Positions 37,093 through 45,495 of a stretch of 64,000 nucleotides of DNA are shown piece after piece. The stretch's first letter is position 1, and every line of letters starts with the position of its first letter. A program made the translations under genes and the position numbers. This stretch comes from Syntrophus gentianae. GTDB taxonomy: Bacteria; Desulfobacterota; Syntrophia; Syntrophales; Syntrophaceae. Location: positions 1-64,000 of the forward strand of contig NZ_FOBS01000015.1 in the NCBI RefSeq assembly GCF_900109885.1, given 5' to 3'. Below the pieces are notes generated by a model, which worked only from the letters and a program-made list of their open reading frames with translations, was not told where the DNA came from and made no database searches.

Positions 37093-37980
37093 TTATTCGC
37101 TGTATCCGAATTCCCGGAGCATTCTGGGGTCTTTCGTCCAGTCTTTCCTCACCCGCACGAAAAGCTCCAGGTAGATCCTGGCGGCAAAGAACGTTTCCAT
37201 CTCCAGCCGCGATTGCGTGCCGATTTCCTTCAGCATGGACCCTTTTTTGCCGATGAGGATCGCTTTCTGCGAATCTTTTTCCACATTGATCGTGGCCGAG
37301 ATGCGGATGAGGTTTTTCGCCTCGTCCTCCTTGAAGGCATCGACGACGACGGCGGCGGAGTAGGGGATCTCCTTGTGGGTCAACAGCAGGATCTTTTCCC
37401 GGACAATTTCCGCGGCGACGAACCGCTCGCTGGAATCCGTCATCATGTCCTCCGGGAAATACCTGGGACCTTCCGGCAGGTATTTCCAGAGTTCGTCCAG
37501 GAGCAGGGGAATCCCGTCGCCCGTCAGGGCGGAAATCGGGATCATCTCGGCAAAGGGGTGCAGGTTGCGGTAGGCGTCCATCTGCGGCAGGAGCTGCTCC
37601 CTGCGGATCAGGTCGATCTTGTTGAGAATCAGAAATTTGGGGACCGAAGTCGCCTTCAGGGACTCAATAATGAGAAGGTCATCCGGCGTCGTCTCCTGCC
37701 CCCCTTCCACGACGAGTAGAAGAACATCGGAATCGGTAAAGGTTTCCCTGGCGGTGCGGACCATGAGCCGGTTAAGCGGGGTTCGGGCCGAATGGATCCC
37801 CGGCGTGTCCACAAAGATGAATTGGGCGTCTTCCCGATTGAATATCCCCACGATCCGGTTCCGGGTGGTCTGCGGTTTGGACGTGATGATGGCCAGCTTT
37901 TCGCCAAGGATGCCGTTGAGAAGCGTCGATTTTCCTACATTGGGCCTGCCGATGATTCCGATGAAGCCGGATTTGAACAT
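37093..37980 (-). CDS. era: Ribosome-assembly GTPase Era
   Basis: A 295-residue GTPase that binds the 3' end of 16S rRNA and aids 30S maturation. G1 is GRPNVGKSTLLN near residues 11-22, switch/G3 is FVDTPGI, and G4 is LNKID. The C-terminal KH domain includes ISATINVEKDSQKAILIGKK and KEIGTQSRLEMETFF, the typical Era KH signature. The start ATG at 37980 has AGGAGG nearby. It is divergent from the PLD-type lipoprotein gene at 38165. Confidence 0.96.
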   Translation of the reverse strand: MFKSGFIGIIGRPNVGKSTLLNGILGEKLAIITSKPQTTRNRIVGIFNREDAQFIFVDTPGIHSARTPLNRLMVRTARETFTDSDVLLLVVEGGQETTPDDLLIIESLKATSVPKFLILNKIDLIRREQLLPQMDAYRNLHPFAEMIPISALTGDGIPLLLDELWKYLPEGPRYFPEDMMTDSSERFVAAEIVREKILLLTHKEIPYSAAVVVDAFKEDEAKNLIRISATINVEKDSQKAILIGKKGSMLKEIGTQSRLEMETFFAARIYLELFVRVRKDWTKDPRMLREFGYSE

Positions 37981-38164
37981 GGTGGAATGTCCTCCTGATT
38001 TATTGGTTCATAACATGGAAGCGACCGGCGCTGCAACCGGAACGAAACGGCAGGAAGAAGATCCGCCGGGGATCAGGCTTGACGAATGGTTCCGGTGGAT
38101 GTACAAAAACTTTTTATTCGACCTGAAGACAGAATCAGGTCATTTTTCTTTGGAGGATTTATAG

Positions 38165-38731
38165 ATGCTGGAAAAGAGGAGGCTATTTGCAGGGTTTCTT
38201 TTGATGGCGGTCTTGCTGATGGGACTTTGCGCCTGTGAACAGCGGGAAAAGCAGCAGGCCGTCGACAAGGCCGGAATCCGGGTTTATTTCAGTCCAAATG
38301 GGGGATGTACCGAGGCGATCGTTCAGGAACTGGATCGAGCGACCTCGGAAATCAAGGTGCAGGCCTATTCCTTTACATCCCGGCCCATCGCCAAAGCCCT
38401 GGTGGATGCCCAGAAACGGGGCGTGAAGGTCGATGTCATCCTGGATAAGTCCAACGCGACGGCCAAATACAGCGCCGCTGATTTTACGGCGCATGCGGGC
38501 ATTCCGACATTCATTGACGATCAGCACGCCATTGCGCACAACAAGATCCTCGTCATCGATCAACAGACGGTGATTACGGGGAGTTTCAACTTTACAAAAG
38601 CCGCCGAGGAGAGGAACGCGGAAAACCTGCTGATCATCCGCGACCGGGCGATCGCGGCGCTGTATCTGAAAAACTGGGAGAATCACAAAGCCCATTCACA
38701 GGTTTACTCGAGAGCATCCAGCCCTTCATGA
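38165..38731 (+). CDS. PLD-superfamily endonuclease-like lipoprotein
   Basis: A 188-residue phospholipase-D-fold protein with a single HKD motif, H-N-K-x4-D in AHNKILVIDQQTVITGSFNF, followed by the conserved GSFNFT-x2-A-x2-R-N-A-E-N block. Single-HKD members of this size are Nuc/EndA-type nucleases that dimerise to form the active site. The N-terminus has a lipoprotein signal, LLMGLCAC, with the lipid-modified Cys near residue 23 or 25, so it should be anchored in the envelope. GGAGG lies 8 bases before the ATG. Its 3' end overlaps the convergent radical-SAM gene by 6 bases. Whether it cleaves DNA, RNA or lipid is not readable. Confidence 0.88.
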   Translation: MLEKRRLFAGFLLMAVLLMGLCACEQREKQQAVDKAGIRVYFSPNGGCTEAIVQELDRATSEIKVQAYSFTSRPIAKALVDAQKRGVKVDVILDKSNATAKYSAADFTAHAGIPTFIDDQHAIAHNKILVIDQQTVITGSFNFTKAAEERNAENLLIIRDRAIAALYLKNWENHKAHSQVYSRASSPS

Positions 38732-39817
38732 GAGAACAGGGTGGAGGCCGGTGCGATGCATTGAGACGGTTCGGCCTCCATTCTGCAGCGTCAGCCACCC
38801 CCGCGGGTAATCCGGTCTGCCGTCGAGACGGATCGCTTCCGGTCGAAATCGTTCGGTGAGAAAATCAAGATTTTCGTTTTTCTGTCCCCGGAAGTCGGAA
38901 AGATCCCGCGGCGAGATAAGAAACGTCACGGTCCGCCCTTCCGGCGAAATTGCGGAAAGCAGGGCCGAGGCCATCTCCCGGAAGATCGCGGCATCGACGA
39001 GAGACCGGAAGGCCGGGTGAAAGGGACCGGCGACGACATTTCCCGGCGCTTCCATTTCAGGCGTGGTCTGCAGGCCGATCCGGATGACCGGGATTCCTGC
39101 CTTTTCCAGGCGGAGCAGGGCATACCGGGACAATTGGACGGCTTCGGAAAGGGACAGCGGCGAATATCGGCCTTCAGCGTAAAGACTCTCCAGGACCGTG
39201 TCCCGGAAGACCAGGGTTGGATGGAGGCGGACCGTATCCGGCTGAAGGGCGATGGTCCGTTCGATGGTAGAAACAAAGGACTGCGGCGTATCGCCCGGAA
39301 GTCCCGCCATGAGATGGAGGCCGACTTCGAACCCTTTCCGGCGCAGCCGTTCTACGGCGGAAAAGACATCTTCCACGGTATGGCCCCGCCGGGACCGGTG
39401 GAGGACCTCCTCCACGAGAGACTGGGCGCCAATTTCCACCGTCTTCACGCCATGGCTGCGCAGGAGATCGAGGCGATTTTCATCGATCTCATCCGGTCTC
39501 GTGGAGATCCGGATGCCGTCGACTTGCCCATTCCGCAGAAAAGGCCGGACCATTTGCAGCAGACGCAGCTGTTTTTCCTCCGCCATTCCGGTGAAGGTTC
39601 CCCCGTAGAAGGCGATTTGAACCGGGCGATCGTCCGGTTTGAAATGGGCGAAATAAAGCACCATGGTCTTTTGCACCGTCTCTTCGGAAATCTCAGCGGT
39701 CGACAGGCCCGTCGCAATTTTTTCGTTGCAGAAGATGCAGCGTTGACGGCATCCCAGATAGGGAAGAAAAATCGGAAGAATCCGGGGCGTGGCCGGGAAA
39801 GGATCAGCCCTTTTCAT
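38726..39817 (-). CDS. Radical SAM protein, Elp3-like/COG1243 type
   Basis: A 363-residue radical SAM enzyme. The iron-sulfur motif is C-R-Q-R-C-I-F-C (CxxxCxxC) near residues 20-27, followed by FYGGTFTGM, the glycine-rich SAM site, and by VEIGAQS and HLMAGLPGDTP. These belong to the Elp3-like branch of radical SAM proteins, but the acetyltransferase domain of true Elp3 is absent, so tRNA wobble modification cannot be assumed. The ATG at 39817 lies inside the end of rnc (14-base overlap). The longer open frame, running back to 39958, lies fully within rnc and looks non-coding. It is the last gene of the operon mtaB-rnc-this gene. Confidence 0.83.
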   Translation of the reverse strand: MKRADPFPATPRILPIFLPYLGCRQRCIFCNEKIATGLSTAEISEETVQKTMVLYFAHFKPDDRPVQIAFYGGTFTGMAEEKQLRLLQMVRPFLRNGQVDGIRISTRPDEIDENRLDLLRSHGVKTVEIGAQSLVEEVLHRSRRGHTVEDVFSAVERLRRKGFEVGLHLMAGLPGDTPQSFVSTIERTIALQPDTVRLHPTLVFRDTVLESLYAEGRYSPLSLSEAVQLSRYALLRLEKAGIPVIRIGLQTTPEMEAPGNVVAGPFHPAFRSLVDAAIFREMASALLSAISPEGRTVTFLISPRDLSDFRGQKNENLDFLTERFRPEAIRLDGRPDYPRGWLTLQNGGRTVSMHRTGLHPVLS

Positions 39818-40526
39818 CTGGCTTCTGTAACAGGGTGTCCAGGGCGGAACGGGCGGCGTTCTGTTCCGCCTCCTTCTTGCTTTTCCCTTTCCCCGTTGCT
39901 TCAAGAACTCCGGGGATTGCCAGGCGGCTCTCGAAGATCTTGTCGTGGTCGGGGCCATATTCCCCGATGAGCGAATAGCGGGGAATCTCTCGAAACCGGT
40001 TCTGGCTGAGTTCCTGAAGGGTTGTCTTGTAATCCCGGTAAGTCAGATTGCGGCTTCCTTCTTCAATGAGGGAGGAAAAAAGCCGGCGGACCACTTCGTA
40101 GGCCCGGTCAAACCCTCCATCCAGATAAACTGCGGCAATAATGGCTTCAAAGGTATTGGCCAGGATGGAGGCTTTAGAGCGGCCCCCGGAACTTTCCTCC
40201 CCTTTTCCCAGGAGCAGGAAGCGGCCGACGTCGAGTTCCCTGGCCAGTTCGGCCAGGGGCTGTTCGTTCACGACGGAGGCCCGGAGCTTGGAGAGCTGCC
40301 CCTCCGTATAGTCCGGGAAAGTTTTCATCAACAGGTCGGTGATGCAGAGTTCGAGAACGGCATCTCCCAGAAATTCCATTCTTTCGTTGTCTCCCGAGGA
40401 GAATCCCGGATTTTCGTTGACATAGGAGCGATGGACCAAGGCCTGGTCCAGTCGGGAAATGTCTCCGAAAGAGTGTGACAGAGACGATTCGAGTTCCTTC
40501 AATGCCAGGAGCCGTTCTTCGGTCAT
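39804..40526 (-). CDS. rnc: Ribonuclease III
   Basis: A 240-residue double-strand-specific endoribonuclease for rRNA processing and mRNA decay. The RNase III signature NERMEFLGDAVLEL is near residues 44-57, and the second catalytic acidic cluster is in ANTFEAIIAAVYLDGG near 128-143. The C-terminal dsRNA-binding domain begins DYKTTLQELSQNRF and ends GKGKSKKEAEQNAARSAL. Start overlaps the stop of mtaB by 4 bases (ATGA), so the two are coupled. Confidence 0.97.
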   Translation of the reverse strand: MTEERLLALKELESSLSHSFGDISRLDQALVHRSYVNENPGFSSGDNERMEFLGDAVLELCITDLLMKTFPDYTEGQLSKLRASVVNEQPLAELARELDVGRFLLLGKGEESSGGRSKASILANTFEAIIAAVYLDGGFDRAYEVVRRLFSSLIEEGSRNLTYRDYKTTLQELSQNRFREIPRYSLIGEYGPDHDKIFESRLAIPGVLEATGKGKSKKEAEQNAARSALDTLLQKPDEKG

Positions 40527-41851
40527 GGTGCTACGATCCTTCCCAGATTTCTTGTGCCTTCAAAGCCTTCAAGGCGGACCGTGACCAGGGAGTTGACCTG
40601 CGCGGCCTTGCTGTTGATCAGGTAGACGGGGAGATAGTTGTCGGAGAATCCCTTCCTCAGGCCGCTCGTGCGGTCAATCCGCTCCTCCACGAGGACCCGG
40701 AGGGTGCGCCCCTGAAAACGCCGGGCGAAGGCTTCCCGTTTGCGGGCTCCGAGGTTGCGCAGGGTCTCGGCACGTTTTTTCTTCTCGTCCGGGGGGACCT
40801 GATCGGCCATGGCCGCCGCGGGGGTGCCGGGCCGCGCCGAATAGGGGAAGACATGAAGGTAAGCGACGGGCATGGACTCGATCAGCGAGACCGTGTTCTC
40901 GAAGGCGGCCTCATTTTCGCCGGGAAAACCGGCAATGACATCAATGCCGATGGCCAGATCGGGGATCGCCTCGACGAGATCGATCAGCAGGGCCTTGAAA
41001 AAACGTGCCGAATAATGCCGCCTCATGTCGGAGAGAATGGCATTGTCGCCGCTTTGAAGGGGGATATGCAGATGGGGGCAGAGCAGGGTGGACTGCCGCA
41101 GCAGCGAAATCAAATCGTCCGAAATCTCGGTGGGCTCGATGGAACTCAGGCGGAGCCGCTCCACGGGCCTTTCCTTTTCCACTTTCTGGAGAAGATCGAA
41201 GAGGGTGGACTTGGGCGAGAGATCCTGTCCGTAAGCGCCGAGGTGAATCCCCGTCAGGACTGCTTCTCTGTATCCCCCTTGGCCCAGGCGTCGGAGCTGG
41301 TCCAGAACCTGGTCCTCCGCGAGGCTCCGGCTTCTTCCCCGGGCGGAGGGGACGATGCAGTAGCTGCACCAGGCGTTGCAGCCGTCCTGAATCTTGAGGA
41401 AGGCCCGGGTATGATCCCGGAAGCGGGCCACCGGCAGGGATGAAAAGCGGCGGGTCTCGGAAATATCCCCGACCCGGACTTCCGGACGGTTTTTCAGCAG
41501 ACCGGTGAGAAGATCGGGGATCGAATCCTTCTCTCCCTGTCCGGCAATCAGGGAGACACCGGGGATCTCGGCGATTTCGGCCGGGGCGGTCTGGGCGTAA
41601 CAGCCGGTGACCACGACGACGGCCTCGGGATTTCTGCGGATCGCCTGCCGGATGACCTGCCGGGATTGATAGTTGGTCCGGGCCGTCACCGTGCAGGTGT
41701 TGACAATGTAGCAATCCGCCTTTTCGGCAAAGGGCACGAGGGTATGACCCTGCCGCGCCAGGGCTTCACCGAGCCCTGCCGATTCGTACTGGTTGACCTT
41801 GCAGCCAAGGGTGACGATCGCCACCTTGACCGACGGGGATTCCGCTTTCAA
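40523..41851 (-). CDS. mtaB: tRNA-t6A37 methylthiotransferase MtaB
   Basis: A 442-residue radical SAM methylthiotransferase that converts t6A37 of ANN-decoding tRNAs to ms2t6A. The N-terminal MTTase domain has the three cluster cysteines in LGCKVNQYES, VNTCTVTA and TGCYAQ. The radical SAM cluster is CNAWCSYCIVP near residue 155. A C-terminal TRAM-like part follows. CKVNQ and IVPSARGRSRS are typical of the MtaB rather than the MiaB branch. I choose the TTG at 41851 because AGGAG lies 6-7 bases upstream and the protein then starts LKAESPSVKVAIVTLGC; the open frame to 41956 has no ribosome site. Confidence 0.92.
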   Translation of the reverse strand: MKAESPSVKVAIVTLGCKVNQYESAGLGEALARQGHTLVPFAEKADCYIVNTCTVTARTNYQSRQVIRQAIRRNPEAVVVVTGCYAQTAPAEIAEIPGVSLIAGQGEKDSIPDLLTGLLKNRPEVRVGDISETRRFSSLPVARFRDHTRAFLKIQDGCNAWCSYCIVPSARGRSRSLAEDQVLDQLRRLGQGGYREAVLTGIHLGAYGQDLSPKSTLFDLLQKVEKERPVERLRLSSIEPTEISDDLISLLRQSTLLCPHLHIPLQSGDNAILSDMRRHYSARFFKALLIDLVEAIPDLAIGIDVIAGFPGENEAAFENTVSLIESMPVAYLHVFPYSARPGTPAAAMADQVPPDEKKKRAETLRNLGARKREAFARRFQGRTLRVLVEERIDRTSGLRKGFSDNYLPVYLINSKAAQVNSLVTVRLEGFEGTRNLGRIVAP

Positions 41852-41980
41852 TATAAACTCCTGAGGGATTTCTATCCGGGGACTCTTATCATCCTGAAGG
41901 CGTTTGTCAAGACGAAAGGAGAACTGGATTTTATGAAAAAAGGGGGTTAAAAACAAGCCATCATGCTTCCGGAGGCTTTC

Positions 41981-42334
41981 ATGGACAACTTTTTAGCTTA
42001 CCTCTCTTCCCATCACGTCGCCCTGATGCTGACCATTGGCGCAGCCGTGCTGATTGCCTATTTCATCTTCAAAAGGCTGATCAAGCTGGCCCTGCTCGCT
42101 TTCCTCATCGTCTTGGCGATCGCCGGATATTTTTATCTTAAAGAGCCCGGCCGGACGTGGAAAAATATGGGGGAACTCTGGCAGAAGACCAGGACCAGGA
42201 CGGAAAAAGTCGTGGAAACCGGCAAGAAAACGTACGAAACGGGGAAGAACGTCTACGAGAAGGGCAAGAAATTTTCCGAAAGCATGGATTCCCTGATGGG
42301 AAAGGACAAAGAGAAATCCCCGGCCAAGGAATAA
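41981..42334 (+). CDS. Small membrane protein, function unknown
   Basis: A 117-residue protein with two adjacent hydrophobic segments near residues 14-30 (VALMLTIGAAVLIAYFI) and 35-53 (LALLAFLIVLAIAGYFYL). A charged, helical C-terminal half follows, containing near-repeats of E-T-G-K-K-x-Y-E and K-G-K-K. I recognise no family. The start is placed at 41981 because GGAGG lies 5 bases upstream; an ATG at 41963 is in frame but poorly placed. It is alone on the plus strand, between the divergent mtaB and convergent ferredoxin genes. Confidence 0.7.
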   Translation: MDNFLAYLSSHHVALMLTIGAAVLIAYFIFKRLIKLALLAFLIVLAIAGYFYLKEPGRTWKNMGELWQKTRTRTEKVVETGKKTYETGKNVYEKGKKFSESMDSLMGKDKEKSPAKE

Positions 42335-42357
42335 ATATATGAAAAGGCAACTTGGCG

Positions 42358-42771
42358 TTAGAAGCCCAGGTTGATCTCCATGGCCCTCGCCGGGCAGGCG
42401 GTGACACAAAGGCCGCAGCCGTTGCAGACTTCCGGATCGAAGGATACCTTCATGGTCTGCGGGTCCATGGAAAGGGCACTGGTGGGGCAGAATGAGGTGC
42501 AGGCGCCGCAGTGCACGCATTTTTCCGTGTTGTGGCTGACGCTTTTGGACAGAGGCTCGACTCGGAGACCCATTTCCCGCAGAAAGTGCACTCCCTGGTC
42601 AAAGTTCTCCTTTTCGCCGCTTAGTTCCAGAACGATGACGCCTTCGCGCCGGGGGAAGATCCTGGCCTTGAGGATATTGAAGATAAGGTCGTACTTTTTG
42701 ACCAGTTGATAGATGATCGGCTGTTCGACAATGCCGGCGGAATAGTGGATGATGACCTTTTTGGAATACAT
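42358..42771 (-). CDS. NIL-domain ferredoxin (4Fe-4S)
   Basis: A 137-residue protein with an N-terminal NIL domain (about residues 1-75, containing the conserved PIIYQLVKKYDLIFNIL) and a C-terminal 2x[4Fe-4S] ferredoxin domain with clusters C-V-H-C-G-A-C-T-S-F-C-P and C-N-G-C-G-L-C-V-T-A-C-P. NIL domains are otherwise found in methionine-uptake ATPases; NIL-ferredoxins of anaerobes have been linked to methionine or homocysteine metabolism. Cytosolic electron carrier or sensor role is inferred. No methionine-related genes are next to it. Confidence 0.9.
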   Translation of the reverse strand: MYSKKVIIHYSAGIVEQPIIYQLVKKYDLIFNILKARIFPRREGVIVLELSGEKENFDQGVHFLREMGLRVEPLSKSVSHNTEKCVHCGACTSFCPTSALSMDPQTMKVSFDPEVCNGCGLCVTACPARAMEINLGF

Positions 42772-42849
42772 GCTTTAAGCCTCTCTCCGAAGTTGATGCG
42801 CGGAGTGTTTATCGACTACTTTCTCCATCCTGTCAAGGCATTCATGGCC

Positions 42850-43323
42850 TTAAATCTCGAGGAGGGAATCCCAATCCATTGTGGAGAAGGTCCCATGCAG
42901 GGAATGATCATCGGAGACCCGGTGGTAGCTCAGGTTGAGGAAGAGCTTTTCGGCGATTTCCTTCACGGGCTCGGGAGGGACGACGTCGTCCTCGCTGCCG
43001 TGAAAGACGGCCGTCGGGATGGAGAGGCGCCGGGCAAGATAGGGGTCAAATGCGCCGAGGCTCAGTGCCGGCGCCAGCAGGATGAGCTTTCGAACCCGCT
43101 CTTCCTCTTCGCAGGCGAAGATCGCGGCCATCAGTCCCCCGAAACTCGATCCCACCAGGATCAGCTCCGTTTTGCCTTCCAGCTGCTCCCTCAGGGTCTG
43201 CATCCTTTTTGAAAGGGTCCCGAAATAATCCGTAATGAGCATGTCGGGGTAATGTTCCCGGAAATAGCGGCCTTTGTCGCCCTGGCTGCTGCTTTCCAGG
43301 CCGTGGATAAAAATGCGCGTCAT
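42850..43323 (-). CDS. Small alpha/beta-hydrolase (YqiA/UPF0227-like esterase)
   Basis: A 157-residue alpha/beta-hydrolase of the short YqiA type. The N-terminus TRIFIHGLESSSQGDKGRYF has the oxyanion-loop HG. The nucleophile is Ser in VGSSFGGLMA near residue 60, the acid is in GSEDDVVPPEP, and the histidine is in DDHSLHGTF near 140. These proteins hydrolyse short acyl esters; the natural substrate is unknown. It is a bit shorter than YqiA of E. coli but the triad is complete. Confidence 0.85.
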   Translation of the reverse strand: MTRIFIHGLESSSQGDKGRYFREHYPDMLITDYFGTLSKRMQTLREQLEGKTELILVGSSFGGLMAAIFACEEEERVRKLILLAPALSLGAFDPYLARRLSIPTAVFHGSEDDVVPPEPVKEIAEKLFLNLSYHRVSDDHSLHGTFSTMDWDSLLEI

Positions 43324-43443
43324 GACAGATACTCCTTTCGCAGGGTTTTCAGAAGAAACTTTTTGAGAGACCTGTTTTCCGGGAGCTCTCAGGCGCCTTT
43401 AACGACAGCATCATCTCGTAATCATTGAAATAGCTTGCCAATG

Positions 43444-43950
43444 TCAAAGGCTGTTCAGCTTTAAACAAATCTTGGTGAGATCTTCATAGATCGCGAGGGC
43501 CATCTCCTTTTTATCCCCCGAATCAGTATGAAATGTATCTTTAAGCTCTCGGAATTTTTTTACAAACTCTTTTATAAGTTCAATTTGTTTGGTCACTATT
43601 TTTAGAGTGGCTTCATCGATGTTTTCAACAGCGGACAAAACATTGCTTTCCCAAAGAGGCATTTTAATTTCAAAGGTTTCCGGCTCACCCAACCAAAACA
43701 GCTGATTTTCATGTTGGATCAATTGATAGCCCGGGGCTTTCAATTTTCCCCGTTTTACCGGTTCGCTCACGTCACGTTTTAACCAACCCATTTTGTCAAA
43801 AATCGCTTTCTTGGCATTTTCAACTTCCAGTTCAAAAGCCTTTTTATAACGCCTTTGAATCACTTGGGCTCTGCAGATCTCATAAACCTTCGACAGGATG
43901 AAAACGACGACAGCGCCCAAAAATGCCGGATTGTCAAACAGGTCATTCAT
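43444..43950 (-). CDS. Hypothetical membrane-anchored protein beside the amylase gene
   Basis: A 168-residue protein with one hydrophobic segment near residues 9-22 (AFLGAVVVFILSKVYEI) followed by charged, mostly helical sequence (KKAFELEVENAKKAIFDKMG; LIKEFVKKFRELKDTF). No family is recognised. The start at 43950 has GGAGG 6 bases upstream and overlaps the amylase stop by 8 bases, so the two genes are coupled. Like the amylase gene it is AT-rich compared with its neighbours, and both probably arrived together. Confidence 0.75.
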   Translation of the reverse strand: MNDLFDNPAFLGAVVVFILSKVYEICRAQVIQRRYKKAFELEVENAKKAIFDKMGWLKRDVSEPVKRGKLKAPGYQLIQHENQLFWLGEPETFEIKMPLWESNVLSAVENIDEATLKIVTKQIELIKEFVKKFRELKDTFHTDSGDKKEMALAIYEDLTKICLKLNSL

Positions 43951-45190
43951 GACGTTCCTCCGTTCTTTTTCGCTTAATAAGTCCGGAGATTGAACAGAGA
44001 AAATCTTCCTGGTCCTTATTCCTTGTCCAATCCATTGCCCTTCTTGCGAGCAGATCCGCGTAAGGATAGCCCTCCGATGGTTTTGGCACAACTTGATTCA
44101 ACATGATCTCAAACCCGTAATAAAATGAGACGGGCAGTTTATATTTTTGACCATATTCAAGCATCACTTCTGCGGTATATTTTAAAATCTCTTTTTTTTG
44201 TTCAAGGTTTTCACGGTTCTCGCAGATCAATCGATTAGAATCGTGACTGTCAAGGAAAAGAACCAACGAATAATCCTTCGGGCACTTGTCAAGATGTCTT
44301 TGCAGCTGTTTTTCAAGAACCTGCTTGGAGATCTTTCCGGTGACATACTGGACCATCTGAGATTGAAATTCAAAATCAAGGACGCCGTTCAAAGTGCCGG
44401 CGTAATCAAGCTGCAGGGCACTCTGGTTGACTCCGAAAAACTTCCTCAGCCACTTTTTTTTGATTTGGATCGTGTCATAATAATTTCTGAAAGTCTGGGT
44501 ATCAAGAAGCGCTTCTCCAAACAATACGCAATGGCTTTTTTTTTCTTTCAACACGCCTGAGAGCTCTTTCAAGAAGCTGTGACTGACGCCTATCGCGTGA
44601 TCGATACGGAACCCATCGAAACCCAGGTCAAGCCAGAAAAGGGCAACTTGAATCATGTAATTCCGTGTTTCCGGATTCCCGAAGTTGAATTTTGGCAAGA
44701 AACCGCAATTGAGGTATTGTTCATAGGTATCCTCTTCTCTCGTTTTTCCCTCATGAAAGACAAACCAACGGCGATAGGGACTGTTTTTGTCATGCTTCGC
44801 ACTTTGAAAGAACTCGTGATTCTCATGGCAATGATTCGGAACAAAATCTCCAACAACTCTCATGCCCCGCTTGTGGCATTCATTGATAAGGATGCCCAGA
44901 TCATCGTTGGTTCCAAATCGGCTGTCCACGGAAAAGTAGTCCGTTATGTGATATCCATGGTATGCATCCTTGTTCCCCGCATTCTGGTAAAAGGGGGATA
45001 GCCATAATGTGTTGACCCCTAATGCGGATAGATAATCAAGCTTTGCCGTAATTCCGTTAATATTTCCCCCGACCGAGTCCGGTGTATCCCACCTCAAGGC
45101 TCCGTCAGGCGTAAACCCTGAAAATCGGTCAATAAGGATGTGATACATAATCGCATTGTTAAACCAGCTCTGCTCTTTATTAAGTATCAA
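43943..45190 (-). CDS. Alpha-amylase family glycoside hydrolase (GH13)
   Basis: A 415-residue (beta/alpha)8 enzyme acting on alpha-glucans or maltooligosaccharides. The four conserved GH13 regions are visible: GDFVPNHC near residues 112-119 (region I), GFDGFRIDHA near 195-204 with the Asp nucleophile (region II), LFGEALLD near 222-229 with the Glu acid/base (region III), and FLDSHDSNRL near 330-339 with the third Asp (region IV). There is no signal peptide, so it is cytosolic. A C-terminal beta-sandwich is short or absent. Its AT-rich composition suggests transfer. The 305-base leader upstream may hold a structured RNA. Confidence 0.9.
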   Translation of the reverse strand: MILNKEQSWFNNAIMYHILIDRFSGFTPDGALRWDTPDSVGGNINGITAKLDYLSALGVNTLWLSPFYQNAGNKDAYHGYHITDYFSVDSRFGTNDDLGILINECHKRGMRVVGDFVPNHCHENHEFFQSAKHDKNSPYRRWFVFHEGKTREEDTYEQYLNCGFLPKFNFGNPETRNYMIQVALFWLDLGFDGFRIDHAIGVSHSFLKELSGVLKEKKSHCVLFGEALLDTQTFRNYYDTIQIKKKWLRKFFGVNQSALQLDYAGTLNGVLDFEFQSQMVQYVTGKISKQVLEKQLQRHLDKCPKDYSLVLFLDSHDSNRLICENRENLEQKKEILKYTAEVMLEYGQKYKLPVSFYYGFEIMLNQVVPKPSEGYPYADLLARRAMDWTRNKDQEDFLCSISGLIKRKRTEERHE

Positions 45191-45495
45191 AATTCCACCT
45201 CCCTTAGAACATGCCCCGGCTTTAAAATGGAAAAAACTTTTCGATTGATAGGGGGTGACAGCATCACCTGTAAGTGCCGAGAGGCGCTGCTCTTCTATTA
45301 AGAATTGAGGCGCACCTCGGGATCAAACCGCGATCCCCGGTCAGGTTCAAAGAGGCCCCGGTCACGGCAGGTGTAAATCTGAATGACTTCTTGAAGTTGG
45401 TTCCTTGATAAGTTCTTGTTTCTTCGTCGATGAAGTATGTTCCCTCTGATCAGGTACGTGGATGCCGCCCGACATTGTACAGGCAGTACTATGAT
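45191..45495 (-). other. 305-base spacer with possible structured leader
   Basis: No gene is visible. The part at 45312-45372 can fold into nested stems closed by CACCT (45313-45317) with AGGTG (45368-45372): GGGATC-x7-GATCCC, a GGTC/GGCC stem with one wobble, and CCG/CGG. The sequence just to its left (minus-strand downstream) also has complementary GAGGCGC/GCGCCTC segments. It does not fit any riboswitch or tRNA consensus that I know. It would be in the 5' leader of the amylase gene. Confidence 0.35.

Noticed and set aside
45310-45375. tRNA-like cloverleaf in the spacer before the amylase gene
   Set aside because: No 7-bp acceptor stem, no GG-x-TCGA-type T loop and no plausible anticodon arm could be built.
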